This document shows positions 18,523-26,732 of a stretch of 64,000 nt of DNA, piece by piece. The position numbers were made by a program, and so were the translations under genes. Source of the DNA: Chryseobacterium nakagawai (GTDB lineage Bacteria; Bacteroidota; Bacteroidia; Flavobacteriales; Weeksellaceae); the NCBI RefSeq assembly GCF_900637665.1, contig NZ_LR134386.1, forward strand, positions 5,262,501 to 5,326,500, read 5' to 3'. Positions within the stretch are counted from its first letter, which is position 1. Each line of letters begins with the position of its first letter. The notes below the pieces were generated by a model. The model was not told where the DNA came from and ran no database searches. It saw nothing but the letters and a program-made list of their open reading frames with translations.

Positions 18523-18553
18523 AAAAATCCATGTAGTTTTACATGGATTTTTC
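18523..18553 (+). terminator. Terminator after the carboxypeptidase-regulatory-like gene
   Basis: Stem AAAAATCCATGTA/TACATGGATTTTT with a short loop and T-rich tail. Confidence 0.9.
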
Positions 18554-18755
18554 TTTTACAACAATGCAGGCAGCCATTGTCAATCATTCACTTTTCACAT
18601 AAAACATTTCATTTATATTCAAAAATATGTTTAATTTTATATCACGATAATGTGTTTAAAATAAAAACAATACTATTTCGTTATCCTACTAAAGACTAAT
18701 TGACCCAAACACAAATTAAGAAAAAGTACCTGATTTTTAACTTAATCTTATATTA

Positions 18756-19529
18756 ATGAAAAAAATACTTTTACTTCTTGCCTCGGTCTTGTTTTTCAGC
18801 GTGTATGCCCAAAAGAAGGGAAAAGATTACAGCCAAATTCTGAAAAGCAATAATATATATGAAATCAACGCATTCTTAAGAGACGCTCACCCTGATGATC
18901 CCAGAAGATCCGTCCTGAAGCCAAGAGTTATGGAAATGATGAAAGAATACATCAAAAATGCTCATCCTGAAGATCAGAAAGTGAAAGACATGCAGGAAAT
19001 GCTGGCCTTATTAAGAAGAAGACCTTCTACAAAGATCACCTTTGATGAAATGAATGCCATTATCAAACAGAAACAGATTGCCAAATATAAAGCCGAACTT
19101 GCTGCCAAAAAATCAACAGAAACTTATACTCCAAGCAACGCTCAAAATACATTTGTGGTGAACACAGCTGCTAATGCTGCAATTCCCAATGCAGAAGCCG
19201 AGGAATTTAATATGCTCATGAACATCTCTCCTATTGAACATCAAAATAAAACCGTTAAAATCCTTAATTCCTTATTTGACAATGATCCCAATGCTAAAGA
19301 ATGTATTATTCTTATTCAAAATCAATCTGACTGCAATATTATTGTAAGGATGGAAAGTGTTGGTACAATTAAATACAGACTCGCTGTTCCAGCTCATAAA
19401 GACAACTCCATCGTAGTAGAAAAAGGACAGTATCTTTTCACAAGTTTGGTATGTGGTGCACAGTATGCATCACAAAAAACTATTCAAAAGCCAATTATGG
19501 TTGCTTTAGGCAGCGCAACAACAAAATAA
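18756..19529 (+). CDS. Secreted two-cysteine family protein (copy B; possibly DUF6759)
   Basis: A 257-residue exported protein, signal peptide LLLLASVLFFSVYAQ. The N-terminal half shares with copy C (20330) the segment ILKSNNIYEI ... AHPDDPRRSVLKP; the C-terminal half is the shared domain: LFDNDP, SDCNIIV, LAVPAHKDN, KGQYLFTSLVC, YASQK. The two cysteines of that domain are conserved. Function unknown; a periplasmic or surface location is inferred from the signal peptide. The 250 bases upstream hold no clear TAnnTTTG motif. trmB follows after 100 bases with its own promoter. Confidence 0.75.
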   Translation: MKKILLLLASVLFFSVYAQKKGKDYSQILKSNNIYEINAFLRDAHPDDPRRSVLKPRVMEMMKEYIKNAHPEDQKVKDMQEMLALLRRRPSTKITFDEMNAIIKQKQIAKYKAELAAKKSTETYTPSNAQNTFVVNTAANAAIPNAEAEEFNMLMNISPIEHQNKTVKILNSLFDNDPNAKECIILIQNQSDCNIIVRMESVGTIKYRLAVPAHKDNSIVVEKGQYLFTSLVCGAQYASQKTIQKPIMVALGSATTK

Positions 19530-19599
19530 TCAAAAGAATATCATAGTTTCACCATAGGTCTTTTAACTTTAAAAGACCTCAATTCTGTGTAAATTTTAT

Positions 19600-19607
19600 T
19601 ACTTTTG
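19600..19607 (+). promoter_or_regulatory. -7 promoter element for trmB (TACTTTTG)
   Basis: TAnnTTTG match 22 bases before the trmB ATG. Confidence 0.5.
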
Positions 19608-19629
19608 CAGTCATTTTACACATGACTCA

Positions 19630-20307
19630 ATGGGCAAGAATAAATTAGCAAGATTTGCAGAAAACAAGATACTACCGAATGTAATTCAACCAACAAGGGA
19701 AGATGCTTTAGAAGGCTTTGAACTTAAAGGAAAATGGAGAGAAAACTTCTTTAAAAATGACAACCCGATTGTTCTGGAGCTAGGCTGTGGAAAAGGAGAA
19801 TACTCTGTAGGGTTAGCCAAAACATTTCCAGAAAAAAACTTTATTGGGATTGATATTAAAGGGGCAAGATTCTGGTTCGGAGCAAAAGAGGCAGTGGAAA
19901 ACGGGATGACTAATGTTGCTTTTTTAAGATCACAGATCGAACTTGTAGATCATTTCTTTGCTGAAAATGAAGTGGATGAGATCTGGATTACCTTCCCGGA
20001 TCCACAAATCAAATACAAAAGAACAAAACATAGATTGACACATCCGGACTTTTTAGCCCGTTATAAAAAGTTCCTGAAGCCAGGAGGAATTATCCATCTG
20101 AAAACTGACTCAGAATTCCTTCATGGATATACTCTAGGATATTTACAGGGAGCAGGATATGAAATCATAACCGCTCACCATGATATCTATGGAGCCCCGG
20201 AATATGACCCTAATACTCCCCATTTGAGAGATATCCAAACGTATTATGAACAGCTATTCTCAGCAAAAGGAAAAACAATAACTTATATAAAATTCCGAAT
20301 CAACTGA
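19630..20307 (+). CDS. trmB: tRNA (guanine-N7-)-methyltransferase
   Basis: A 225-residue SAM-dependent enzyme that makes m7G46 in tRNA variable loops. The SAM motif I is ELGCGKGEYS (50-59); FIGIDIKGARFW holds motif II, and ITFPDPQIKYKRTKHRL is the family signature with the catalytic region. The C-terminal Y-x-x-x-F/S-x-G-K-x-I-T-Y-I-K pattern also fits. Length is normal. It lies between members of the secreted two-cysteine family and is followed after 22 bases by copy C, so the three downstream genes may share transcripts; no functional link is obvious. Confidence 0.95.
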   Translation: MGKNKLARFAENKILPNVIQPTREDALEGFELKGKWRENFFKNDNPIVLELGCGKGEYSVGLAKTFPEKNFIGIDIKGARFWFGAKEAVENGMTNVAFLRSQIELVDHFFAENEVDEIWITFPDPQIKYKRTKHRLTHPDFLARYKKFLKPGGIIHLKTDSEFLHGYTLGYLQGAGYEIITAHHDIYGAPEYDPNTPHLRDIQTYYEQLFSAKGKTITYIKFRIN

Positions 20308-20329
20308 TGAAGTAAACTAAACACTATTG

Positions 20330-21010
20330 ATGAAAAAAAAATTTTTGACGATTTTATTTTTCACTTTCCTTACCCCCGGCTTTACATCCGCACAAAAAGG
20401 CAGTAAAGACATTTTAAAAAGCACAAATATCAAGGAAATTGAAGAATATCTTAAGACCGCACACCCTGACGATCCTAAAAAAAGTGTGCTGAAACCTAAA
20501 CTCATTGCTTTAAAAAACTCTGAGTGGACCAAAGGAGCACAGACTGCCAAACCTATGGAATCAAGGCCCATTATCGCAGATATCCCCAAAAATGCGATGA
20601 AAGACCCCAATTCTAATGAAGCGGAAGAATTTAGGCGTTTAATCGCCGAAACATCTACAGAACATAGAGAGAAAACTGAGCAGCTTCTCAATACAATGCT
20701 CAATGAGGATATTACCAAAAAAGAATCCATTCTTTTATTTAAGAATAATTCGGACTGCAATATTGTTCTCCGGATAGAAGGTAATGATTATTATAATCTT
20801 GCCGTTCCTGCTCATGGAGAAAACTTTATTATAATTAATAAAGGTTCCTATACGCTGAACAGTAATGTCTGTGACATGAAGTACTTCTCTCAAAAAGATA
20901 TAAAAAGAAGTATCTTTGTAACCATAGATAATCCAGGTCAGCCAGGTGCTCAACAAGCCTCAGCCACAAAGGCACCCTCTGAAAAACCATTAAAAAAAAG
21001 AAAAAAATAA
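20330..21010 (+). CDS. Secreted two-cysteine family protein (copy C; possibly DUF6759)
   Basis: A 226-residue exported protein. The ATG at 20330 is preferred over the TTG one codon upstream because it begins a normal signal peptide (KKKFLTILFFTFLTPGFTSAQ). N-terminal segment DILKSTNIKEIEEYL ... AHPDDPKKSVLKP matches copy B. C-terminal domain: LLNTMLNED, SDCNIVLRI, LAVPAHGEN, KGSYTL, VCDMKYFSQK. A basic tail (KPLKKRKK) ends the protein. It follows trmB by 22 bases, and its stop abuts the ATG of copy D (TAAATG), so C and D are almost certainly co-transcribed. Confidence 0.75.
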   Translation: MKKKFLTILFFTFLTPGFTSAQKGSKDILKSTNIKEIEEYLKTAHPDDPKKSVLKPKLIALKNSEWTKGAQTAKPMESRPIIADIPKNAMKDPNSNEAEEFRRLIAETSTEHREKTEQLLNTMLNEDITKKESILLFKNNSDCNIVLRIEGNDYYNLAVPAHGENFIIINKGSYTLNSNVCDMKYFSQKDIKRSIFVTIDNPGQPGAQQASATKAPSEKPLKKRKK

Positions 21011-21454
21011 ATGGGTATGAAAAAGTTATTAGTTCTGACAGGGATTTCAATGATCCTGACCAGTTGTAGTGTTAATTATGGAGGTTATCCCATTAGAAAC
21101 CCCTATCCTACCAATACTGGCGGCGGCAGTGCGGCTAATACAGAGAGAGAATATAATGAACTGATGAAGACTCATAAACCTGAAACAGCTGAAGTATTGA
21201 GTGATCTTCTTAATAATGATGATCCCGGAAATCCTAGAACTTCCATCTCAGTGAATAATAATTCTTCGTGTAATATGGTATTAACAATAAGTGGGAACAA
21301 TTTCTTCAAAAAAATTCCTATAGGAGCTGGAAAAACAGGCTATACAATGGTTGCTAAAAATCAAAACTACAGTTTGTCCGGTATGGTTTGTAATTCAAGA
21401 TATCAATCCAGTAAGTTTATAACAACTTCTTATTCTATAACACTTAGAAACTAA
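21011..21454 (+). CDS. Lipoprotein form of the two-cysteine family (copy D)
   Basis: A 147-residue putative lipoprotein, lipobox ILTSC. It consists almost only of the family C-terminal domain: EYNELM, LLNNDDP, NSSCNMVL, IPIGAGK, NYSLSGMVCNSRYQSSK. It differs from copies A-C by being lipid-anchored and lacking the AHPDDP segment. The start is either the ATG directly after the previous stop (used here) or one two codons later, which gives a cleaner KK start. A perfect hairpin terminator follows. C and D may act as soluble and anchored partners (inference). Confidence 0.72.
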   Translation: MGMKKLLVLTGISMILTSCSVNYGGYPIRNPYPTNTGGGSAANTEREYNELMKTHKPETAEVLSDLLNNDDPGNPRTSISVNNNSSCNMVLTISGNNFFKKIPIGAGKTGYTMVAKNQNYSLSGMVCNSRYQSSKFITTSYSITLRN

Positions 21455-21460
21455 AAATAG

Positions 21461-21487
21461 AACTGCAGAATTCTGCAGTTTTTTTTA
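21461..21487 (+). terminator. Terminator after copy D
   Basis: Perfect palindrome AACTGCAGAATTCTGCAGTT followed by T-run. Confidence 0.9.
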
Positions 21488-21705
21488 TTTTTAATCTTGT
21501 ATACAAAGCAAACAGCATATATAGTTTTAAGATGCCTACTGTGTAGTTTGTAAATCAATGACTATAGATCAAAATGCAAATAAGATAAAATCAAAATATT
21601 ATTATATAAATTACACAAAGTAATAAATATTTATATTTAAAAAATAATAATTGCGGTATCCGAAAAGCATATAGAGTAGGAAAAGCTAAAGCTAAAACTA
21701 AAACC

Positions 21706-21891
21706 ATGAAAAATTTAAAAAAAATCTCAAGGAATGCCTTAAGAACAATTAAAGGAGGATTTAAACTATGTACTCAAGGCTGTAATACTGAAATAGGAGA
21801 AATATGCTGTGGAGTTGTATGTAAGGTGGGAGAAGTCCTAATACCTGCAGATCCTACAATTCCAACAATCGTTGTTTGCCCAAAGAGATAA
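21706..21891 (+). CDS. Gly-Gly leader, cysteine-rich bacteriocin-like peptide
   Basis: A 61-residue peptide. Residues 1-18 (MKNLKKISRNALRTIKGG) form the double-glycine leader typical of ribosomally made natural-product precursors in Bacteroidota, normally cut after GG by a C39-peptidase ABC exporter. The predicted 43-residue core has six cysteines (22, 26, 34, 35, 39, 58) with a CxxxC and a CC pair, then a proline-rich tail ending in CPKR. No exporter, modifying enzyme or immunity gene lies within the window. The core was not recognised. Upstream is an A-rich tract with short GCTAAA repeats and no canonical promoter motif; a strong terminator follows. Confidence 0.75.
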   Translation: MKNLKKISRNALRTIKGGFKLCTQGCNTEIGEICCGVVCKVGEVLIPADPTIPTIVVCPKR

Positions 21892-21906
21892 TAATAAGTA
21901 TTCAAT

Positions 21907-21938
21907 AAAAAAACGCTGGACCGAAATCCAGCGTTTTT
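21907..21938. terminator. Bidirectional terminator between the GG peptide and rpsB
   Basis: Stem AAAAACGCTGGA/TCCAGCGTTTTT; A- and T-tracts allow termination on both strands. Confidence 0.9.
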
Positions 21939-21961
21939 TCTATAGTAAAGAAAATCTTTAA

Positions 21962-22723
21962 TTATTCTGCATCGAAATCAGCATCTGTATCAGCAGATAC
22001 CTTTTCTCCTTCTTCTTTAGATTTTTCTTTATCAGCTTTTCTTTGAGACTGACCTTCTTTGATAGAATCAGAAACAATGCTCAAGATCATATCGATAGAT
22101 TTAGAAGCATCATCGTTTCCTGGGATAACGAAGTCAACTTTTCTAGGGTCAGAGTTTGTATCAACGATACCGAAAACTGGAATACCAAGTTTCTTAGCTT
22201 CAGTTACCGCGATGTGTTCTCTTAAGATATCAACTACAAAGATTGCAGAAGGAAGTCTAACCATGTCAGAGATAGAACCTAAGTTTTTCTCTAAGTTAGC
22301 TCTTTGTCTGTCAACTTGTAATCTTTCTTTTTTAGATAAAGTTTCGAACGTACCGTCTTTTTTCATTTTGTCGATAGAGTTCATCTTCTTTACCGCCTTT
22401 CTGATAGTAACGAAGTTCGTTAACATACCACCTGGCCATCTTTCTGTAATATAAGGCATATTAAGTTCAGAAGCGTGTTTTGCAACCACTTCTTTCGCTT
22501 GCTTCTTAGTAGCTACGAAAAGAACTTTTTTACCTGCAGAAGTTAATTTTTCTAAAGCGCTGCACGCTTCATCTAATTTAACTGCTGTTTTATGTAAGTC
22601 TACAATGTGAATACCGTTCTTCTCCATAAAAATGTATGGAGCCATATTTGGATTCCACTTTCTAGTCATGTGACCGAAGTGTACGCCAGCCTCTAAAAGG
22701 TCTTTTACATTTGCTTTTGCCAT
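21962..22723 (-). CDS. rpsB: 30S ribosomal protein S2
   Basis: A 253-residue S2 that binds the small-subunit neck and recruits S1. Recognised by VKDLLEAGVHFGHMTRKWNPNM at the start (conserved GxHxGH), the GKKVLFVATKKQA block, the TERWPGGMLTNF motif and the VPVFGIVDTNSDP-like region. The acidic C-terminal tail is ordinary for Bacteroidota. It lies downstream of rplM and rpsI on the minus strand, 186 bases after rpsI. That gap may hold its leader, with a T-rich and purine-repeat stretch. tsf does not follow; a terminator and the convergent GG peptide do. Confidence 0.97.
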   Translation of the reverse strand: MAKANVKDLLEAGVHFGHMTRKWNPNMAPYIFMEKNGIHIVDLHKTAVKLDEACSALEKLTSAGKKVLFVATKKQAKEVVAKHASELNMPYITERWPGGMLTNFVTIRKAVKKMNSIDKMKKDGTFETLSKKERLQVDRQRANLEKNLGSISDMVRLPSAIFVVDILREHIAVTEAKKLGIPVFGIVDTNSDPRKVDFVIPGNDDASKSIDMILSIVSDSIKEGQSQRKADKEKSKEEGEKVSADTDADFDAE

Positions 22724-22909
22724 GTTTTCTGTTTTTGTTAGTTTACTTTCCGTCTTTTAAACAATCAACAACTTCTTTAGATGGGAGAAGCGTTTGGATG
22801 CTAAACGTAACGGGCAATTTTTTTGTTTAGATAATAAATAGATTTCAGATATGAGATAACAGATTGAAAAAAATTCTGAAATCCGGTATCTTGAATCTGA
22901 AGTCTGAAA

Positions 22910-23296
22910 TTAACGTTTTGAGAATTGGAATCTCTTTCTTGCTTTTTTCTGACCTGGCTTCTTTCTTTCCACCATTCTTGCGTCTCTTGTAAGTAAACCA
23001 GCTGGCTTTAATGCTAATCTGAACTCAGCGTTGATTTCGCATAAAGCTCTAGAAATACCTAATCTGATAGCTTCTGCCTGACCTGTATTACCACCACCGA
23101 AAACATTTACGGTAACGTCATACTGACCAACAGTCTCAGAAAGGATAAACGGTTGGTTTAATTTGTAAACCATCACGTCTGTAGAGAAATATTCTTTAGC
23201 ATCTTTACCGTTTACTGTAATGTTTCCAGCACCTGGTCTTACATAAACTCTTGCTACAGAAGTTTTTCTTCTTCCGATTTTGTGAACTATAGACAT
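22910..23296 (-). CDS. rpsI: 30S ribosomal protein S9
   Basis: A 128-residue S9 whose basic C-terminal tail reaches the decoding centre. Visible family blocks: [16 protein letters not shown], the [19 protein letters not shown] glycine-rich core, [27 protein letters not shown] with the conserved terminal SKR. It lies 6 bases after rplM, so they are one operon. Normal length. Confidence 0.97.
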   Translation of the reverse strand: MSIVHKIGRRKTSVARVYVRPGAGNITVNGKDAKEYFSTDVMVYKLNQPFILSETVGQYDVTVNVFGGGNTGQAEAIRLGISRALCEINAEFRLALKPAGLLTRDARMVERKKPGQKKARKRFQFSKR

Positions 23297-23302
23297 AATT
23301 AA

Positions 23303-23758
23303 TTATTTAAATTCGTTAACATTAATTGTTTTTGGCTGTTGAGCTTCATGTTTGTGCTCAGTTCCTTCATACAAATAAAGGTTCTTAAGGATAGCAGATC
23401 CTAATCTGTTTTTAGGTAACATACCTTTTACAGACTTCTCTAATACCTTTAAAGAATCTTTCTTTTGAAGTTCAGCCGCAGTCATAGACTTCTGTCCACC
23501 AGGATATCCTGTATGCCAGATATAAGTCTTATCAGCCCACTTGTTTCCGGAAAGCGTAATTTTCCCAGCATTCAAAACGATTACGTTATCACCACAATCT
23601 ACGTGAGGTGTAAAATTCGTTTTGTGCTTACCTCTCAAAATCTTTGCAACCGTAGAAGCTAGTCTTCCTAACGGCTGTCCTTCAGCGTCTACCACAACCC
23701 ATTCTTTATTAGCAGTAGCTTTGTTCGCTGAAACAGTTTTGTAACTTAATGTATTCAC
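23303..23758 (-). CDS. rplM: 50S ribosomal protein L13
   Basis: A 151-residue L13, an early 50S assembly protein. Motifs: WVVVDAEGQPLGRLAS near the N-terminus, DNVIVLNAGKI, and the GMLPKNRLG signature, then the LYLYEGTEHKHEAQQP ending. It is the first gene of the rplM-rpsI-rpsB run and is preceded by the best -33/-7 promoter in the window. Confidence 0.97.
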   Translation of the reverse strand: MNTLSYKTVSANKATANKEWVVVDAEGQPLGRLASTVAKILRGKHKTNFTPHVDCGDNVIVLNAGKITLSGNKWADKTYIWHTGYPGGQKSMTAAELQKKDSLKVLEKSVKGMLPKNRLGSAILKNLYLYEGTEHKHEAQQPKTINVNEFK

Positions 23759-23804
23759 ACGTTTTAGTTAAAGATTAAACATAATTTACCCCTAAAAGGG
23801 TGTG

Positions 23805-23833
23805 CAAAGGTACAAATTATTTTTGTAACCCAA
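23805..23833 (-). promoter_or_regulatory. Promoter of the rplM-rpsI-rpsB operon
   Basis: Read on the minus strand: TTG (23833-23831), 18 bases, then TACCTTTG (23812-23805). This matches the Bacteroidota -33/-7 consensus; the rplM ATG is 47 bases downstream. Confidence 0.8.
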
Positions 23834-24156
23834 AAACATATTTTATTTAATCTATAGAATATCGGATAATCAGCCCTCTAACAATAGATTTTAACACTAT
23901 TTATACTTTTGGCATAAAACTTGTAAAATGTTGTGGCGATGAAAAAAAACGTTTAGAAGGTTCTGAAAACACAGATATGATAAAGCAAGAGTTTCTTCCC
24001 TCAACTCTTTCTTTATTACCTTTTCTCTACAAAACCGTAAAACTTAGCCTAGTTTCTTTTTGGCTAAAGTCATATTCTTAGGATGAGATACTTTACAAAA
24101 CAGTTTAAGGGAATCAATACAAAATTATCCTTAAAGACAATAAATAGAGGAAGAAA
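23834..24156. other. Intergenic stretch, no gene seen
   Basis: About 320 bases upstream of the ribosomal operon promoter and downstream of the minus-strand membrane gene. No open frame of coding character, tRNA-like or repeat structure was found. Confidence 0.5.
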
Positions 24157-24672
24157 TTAATTAAAAATCTTTGTTTCCAAAAGCTTTAATAAAAAGATAA
24201 AAGCAAGCGCGATGATCATCGTGATCCAGGAAAACTCTTTTTTATCAGCTTTGAAGAAGGCCTTGATAACTTCTTTTAATTTAGCCGAGTCAAAACATAA
24301 GATAGCAATAATTAAAATCTGGTAATAAATAGCTGTACCCAATGCAGCTATTCCAAATATATAATCCTGAATGATAATGTTGATCAACATCGTTGATAGT
24401 AGAAAACATCCAAAAAACCTTGTCCTATTAAACAAAATCAGAATAGCTCCAACTACTTCAAAAAATCCGATAATAATTGGAAATGCTTTCGAATATCCAT
24501 AAAAAATCCACATTATATCGTGCCCAGACATTGTATTCAATACAGTTCCCCCTTGATAGTCCGAAAACTGCAAAGGCTTACTCAATCCATAGATCAGCAT
24601 AGACATAGAAACAGTAAGAACAATCATCCAATATATTAGATTAATGATTTTCTCTTTGGATATACGCATCAT
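24157..24672 (-). CDS. Small integral membrane protein, DoxX-like
   Basis: The frame can begin at a TTG (24732) or at an ATG giving MMRISKEKII (24672). The ATG is preferred, as TTG starts are rare, giving 171 residues. Four to five hydrophobic helices: INLIYWMIVLTVSMSMLIYG, an AFPIIIGFFEVVGAILILF segment, LLSTMLINIIIQDYIFG, YYQILIIAILC and a last ITMIIALAFIFLLKLL. The loop GLSKPLQFSDYQGG ... and FEVVGAILILF helix resemble the DoxX family, whose members are often linked to redox or electron-transfer complexes; the match is by eye and weak. No operon partner is apparent. Confidence 0.6.
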   Translation of the reverse strand: MMRISKEKIINLIYWMIVLTVSMSMLIYGLSKPLQFSDYQGGTVLNTMSGHDIMWIFYGYSKAFPIIIGFFEVVGAILILFNRTRFFGCFLLSTMLINIIIQDYIFGIAALGTAIYYQILIIAILCFDSAKLKEVIKAFFKADKKEFSWITMIIALAFIFLLKLLETKIFN

Positions 24673-24768
24673 ATTTTTTACATGGCTATTTATTTCAGAT
24701 ATAAACGATGTATACTCAGCATTTGTAAACAACTTTCAAATATTACATTCTTAAACTATCCGTTTCTC

Positions 24769-24776
24769 CAAATGTA
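24769..24776 (-). promoter_or_regulatory. -7 promoter element (TACATTTG, minus strand)
   Basis: TAnnTTTG match upstream of the DoxX-like gene, about 37 bases from the TTG and 97 from the ATG candidate start. Confidence 0.45.
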
Positions 24777-24954
24777 AAAATATTATTCTACAGCTGAATA
24801 TTTTTATGCAAAATATTCTAAGATAACAACAACTACCGTCCTTGTACGCTTAACTAATTCATTTTTTTTAGAATAAACCACCTCTCAACTTTAATTTTTC
24901 TTTAAGGATTTATTCAAAATACCATTAATATCATTATTTATTTCCTTAAATAAT

Positions 24955-24962
24955 TATCTTTG
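24955..24962 (+). promoter_or_regulatory. -7 promoter element for the DUF3667 gene (TATCTTTG)
   Basis: TAnnTTTG match 17 bases before the ATG. Confidence 0.55.
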
Positions 24963-24979
24963 TCGCACAAACAAGTACC

Positions 24980-26104
24980 ATGAGCCACGGAAAAATCAGA
25001 CAAGACAAAACCTGTCTCAATTGCGAGCATCAAGTAGAAGAAAGATTCTGCCCTCACTGCGGACAGGAAAATACTGAAAGAAGACAGCCTTTCTATTTTC
25101 TTTTTACCCATTTCATTGAAGACTTCACTCATTATGACGGTCAGTTCTGGGGAACTGTAAAAAATCTGTTATTTAAACCCGGTAGACTTACCAATACTTA
25201 TCTGGAAGGGAAGAGACAGAAATTCGTTCCTCCAGTAAAACTCTATATTTTTATCAGTTTTATTACATTTTTCCTATTTGCCCTATTTCCTCCTTTCAAA
25301 ATCAATTATGGGCATACTGAAAAAAAGGAACACGACGTTGCGCAGAACAATACATCCAAAAATCCAGTTGTACAGAACATTGTTAATGGCATTGAAGCAG
25401 AAAAACTACAAGTAAAAGACTCTGCAAAAATAGCTGAACTCAATAAAGCACAGAACTATATACAAGATTCTTTGAAAAAAGACAGCTTCCAAGAAGGTCT
25501 TATAAGCACATTGGATACCAATAATAAAATAGCTGACGACACCAATTATCGGGGATACAAGACTCAGGAGGAATATGATAAAGGAACGGCCAATAAAAAA
25601 AATATTTTTAGTTTTATCAATGATGCTTTTGCCCATAAATTCTTCAGTCTAAAAGAAGAGGGCGTTAAAAAGGGAGATATTCTGAGAAATCTGGTAGAAA
25701 CATCTTTCCATAATCTTCCGAAGGCCCTATTCATTTATCTCCCAATTTTTGCATTCTTTTTATGGATATTTCATAGCAAAAGAAAATGGTGGTATTTTGA
25801 CCATGGCATTTTCACTCTGCATTATTTTTCATTTTTACTTGTAAGCATTTTGATATTAGCACTGCTCATTAAAGCTGCAGGCTTATTATCGGAATATACA
25901 TTTTTCCCATCTTTACTATCACTGATTATATTTATAATTTCGGCATACGGACTCATTTATTTCTTCATTGCCCATCGCCGGGTCTACAAATCACATGGTA
26001 TTGTAAGTATTATGATTGGTGGAATTATATTCTTTCTCAATCTGTTTGCATTCATATTCTTAGCTACAGGATTAGCATTAGTAAGTTTTCTGATGCTCCA
26101 TTAA
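24980..26104 (+). CDS. DUF3667 family zinc-ribbon membrane protein
   Basis: A 374-residue protein. The N-terminus has a zinc ribbon, CLNCEHQVEERFCPHCGQEN (two CxxC knuckles at about 13-31), followed by the DUF3667 segment FIEDFTHYDGQFWGTVKNLLFKPGRL. Transmembrane helices: about 87-107 (LYIFISFITFFLFALF), then after a charged, coiled-coil-like soluble loop (about 115-240) four more helices to the C-terminus. Function is unknown for the family. The zinc ribbon is expected in the cytoplasm. Monocistronic, with promoter motif and terminator. Confidence 0.82.
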   Translation: MSHGKIRQDKTCLNCEHQVEERFCPHCGQENTERRQPFYFLFTHFIEDFTHYDGQFWGTVKNLLFKPGRLTNTYLEGKRQKFVPPVKLYIFISFITFFLFALFPPFKINYGHTEKKEHDVAQNNTSKNPVVQNIVNGIEAEKLQVKDSAKIAELNKAQNYIQDSLKKDSFQEGLISTLDTNNKIADDTNYRGYKTQEEYDKGTANKKNIFSFINDAFAHKFFSLKEEGVKKGDILRNLVETSFHNLPKALFIYLPIFAFFLWIFHSKRKWWYFDHGIFTLHYFSFLLVSILILALLIKAAGLLSEYTFFPSLLSLIIFIISAYGLIYFFIAHRRVYKSHGIVSIMIGGIIFFLNLFAFIFLATGLALVSFLMLH

Positions 26105-26111
26105 ATAAAAG

Positions 26112-26147
26112 AAAATAGGCTGTCCGATGGAACAGCCTATTTTTTAT
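26112..26147. terminator. Bidirectional terminator between convergent genes
   Basis: Stem AAAATAGGCTGT/ACAGCCTATTTT with flanking A and T tracts; it overlaps the last bases of the minus-strand gene. Confidence 0.88.
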
Positions 26148-26476
26148 TTTCTTAATGACTTAGTGGCTCTAAAACTTGCTATTACATAATAGGCTACAAA
26201 GACCATCGAAAACTTCAGAATAGATGGAATCGCCAGTTCGAGCTTAAATAGTAAAGTACCTATCAGAACCAAAATAGCCATGGCTAAAAAAGACAGACCT
26301 AGTTTCTTAGGCAATGTAAAATCCGGAGTATCCAGATAATAAGCAACACCCCATGCAGCCCCAAAGGCAATGGCATAATAAAGTTCCAGACCCATATTAT
26401 CTGAACTTAAAAAAAAATAATTGATAAGGAAACTTATTACTGTTCCCAACGCGAAATATATCAAGGCTTTTTGCAT
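26144..26476 (-). CDS. Small four-helix membrane protein
   Basis: A 110-residue hydrophobic protein with about four membrane helices (ALIYFALGTVISFLINYFF; YAIAFGAAWGVAYYL; KLGLSFLAMAILVLIGTLL; FSMVFVAYYVIASF). The frame is open to 26560, but a TAnnTTTG promoter motif at 26494-26501 lies inside that extension, so translation very probably begins at the ATG 26476. No family was recognised. It is convergent with the DUF3667 gene and shares its terminator. Confidence 0.6.
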   Translation of the reverse strand: MQKALIYFALGTVISFLINYFFLSSDNMGLELYYAIAFGAAWGVAYYLDTPDFTLPKKLGLSFLAMAILVLIGTLLFKLELAIPSILKFSMVFVAYYVIASFRATKSLRK

Positions 26477-26493
26477 GTCTGTAAAATATGGTG

Positions 26494-26501
26494 CAAAAGT
26501 A
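26494..26501 (-). promoter_or_regulatory. -7 promoter element that fixes the start of the small membrane gene
   Basis: Minus-strand TACTTTTG; transcription would begin near 26487, downstream of any start before 26476. Confidence 0.6.
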
Positions 26502-26697
26502 GAGATTTTAATTTGAGTAATTAAGGATCTGTCAATTTCCAAACAAAATCTGGAAGTCATTTTTAATTCTGTAACTACCGAACCAGAAAACTTTCAAATT
26601 CTCAAACCTAAAATTGGAGATATTTTATTAAATAATCACATTCAAACAAATGATAATCAACCCAATAAAATCAAACACCAGGTTGTTTTTTTATTAT

Positions 26698-26705
26698 TAT
26701 ATTTG
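26698..26705 (+). promoter_or_regulatory. -7 promoter element for icmF (TATATTTG)
   Basis: TAnnTTTG match 27 bases before the ATG. Confidence 0.5.
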
Positions 26706-26732
26706 AAAACTTAGAAACTTTCTAGAAATTTT

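Noticed and set aside
20327..20329. TTG as start of copy C
   Set aside because: The adjacent ATG gives a normal signal peptide; TTG starts are rare.
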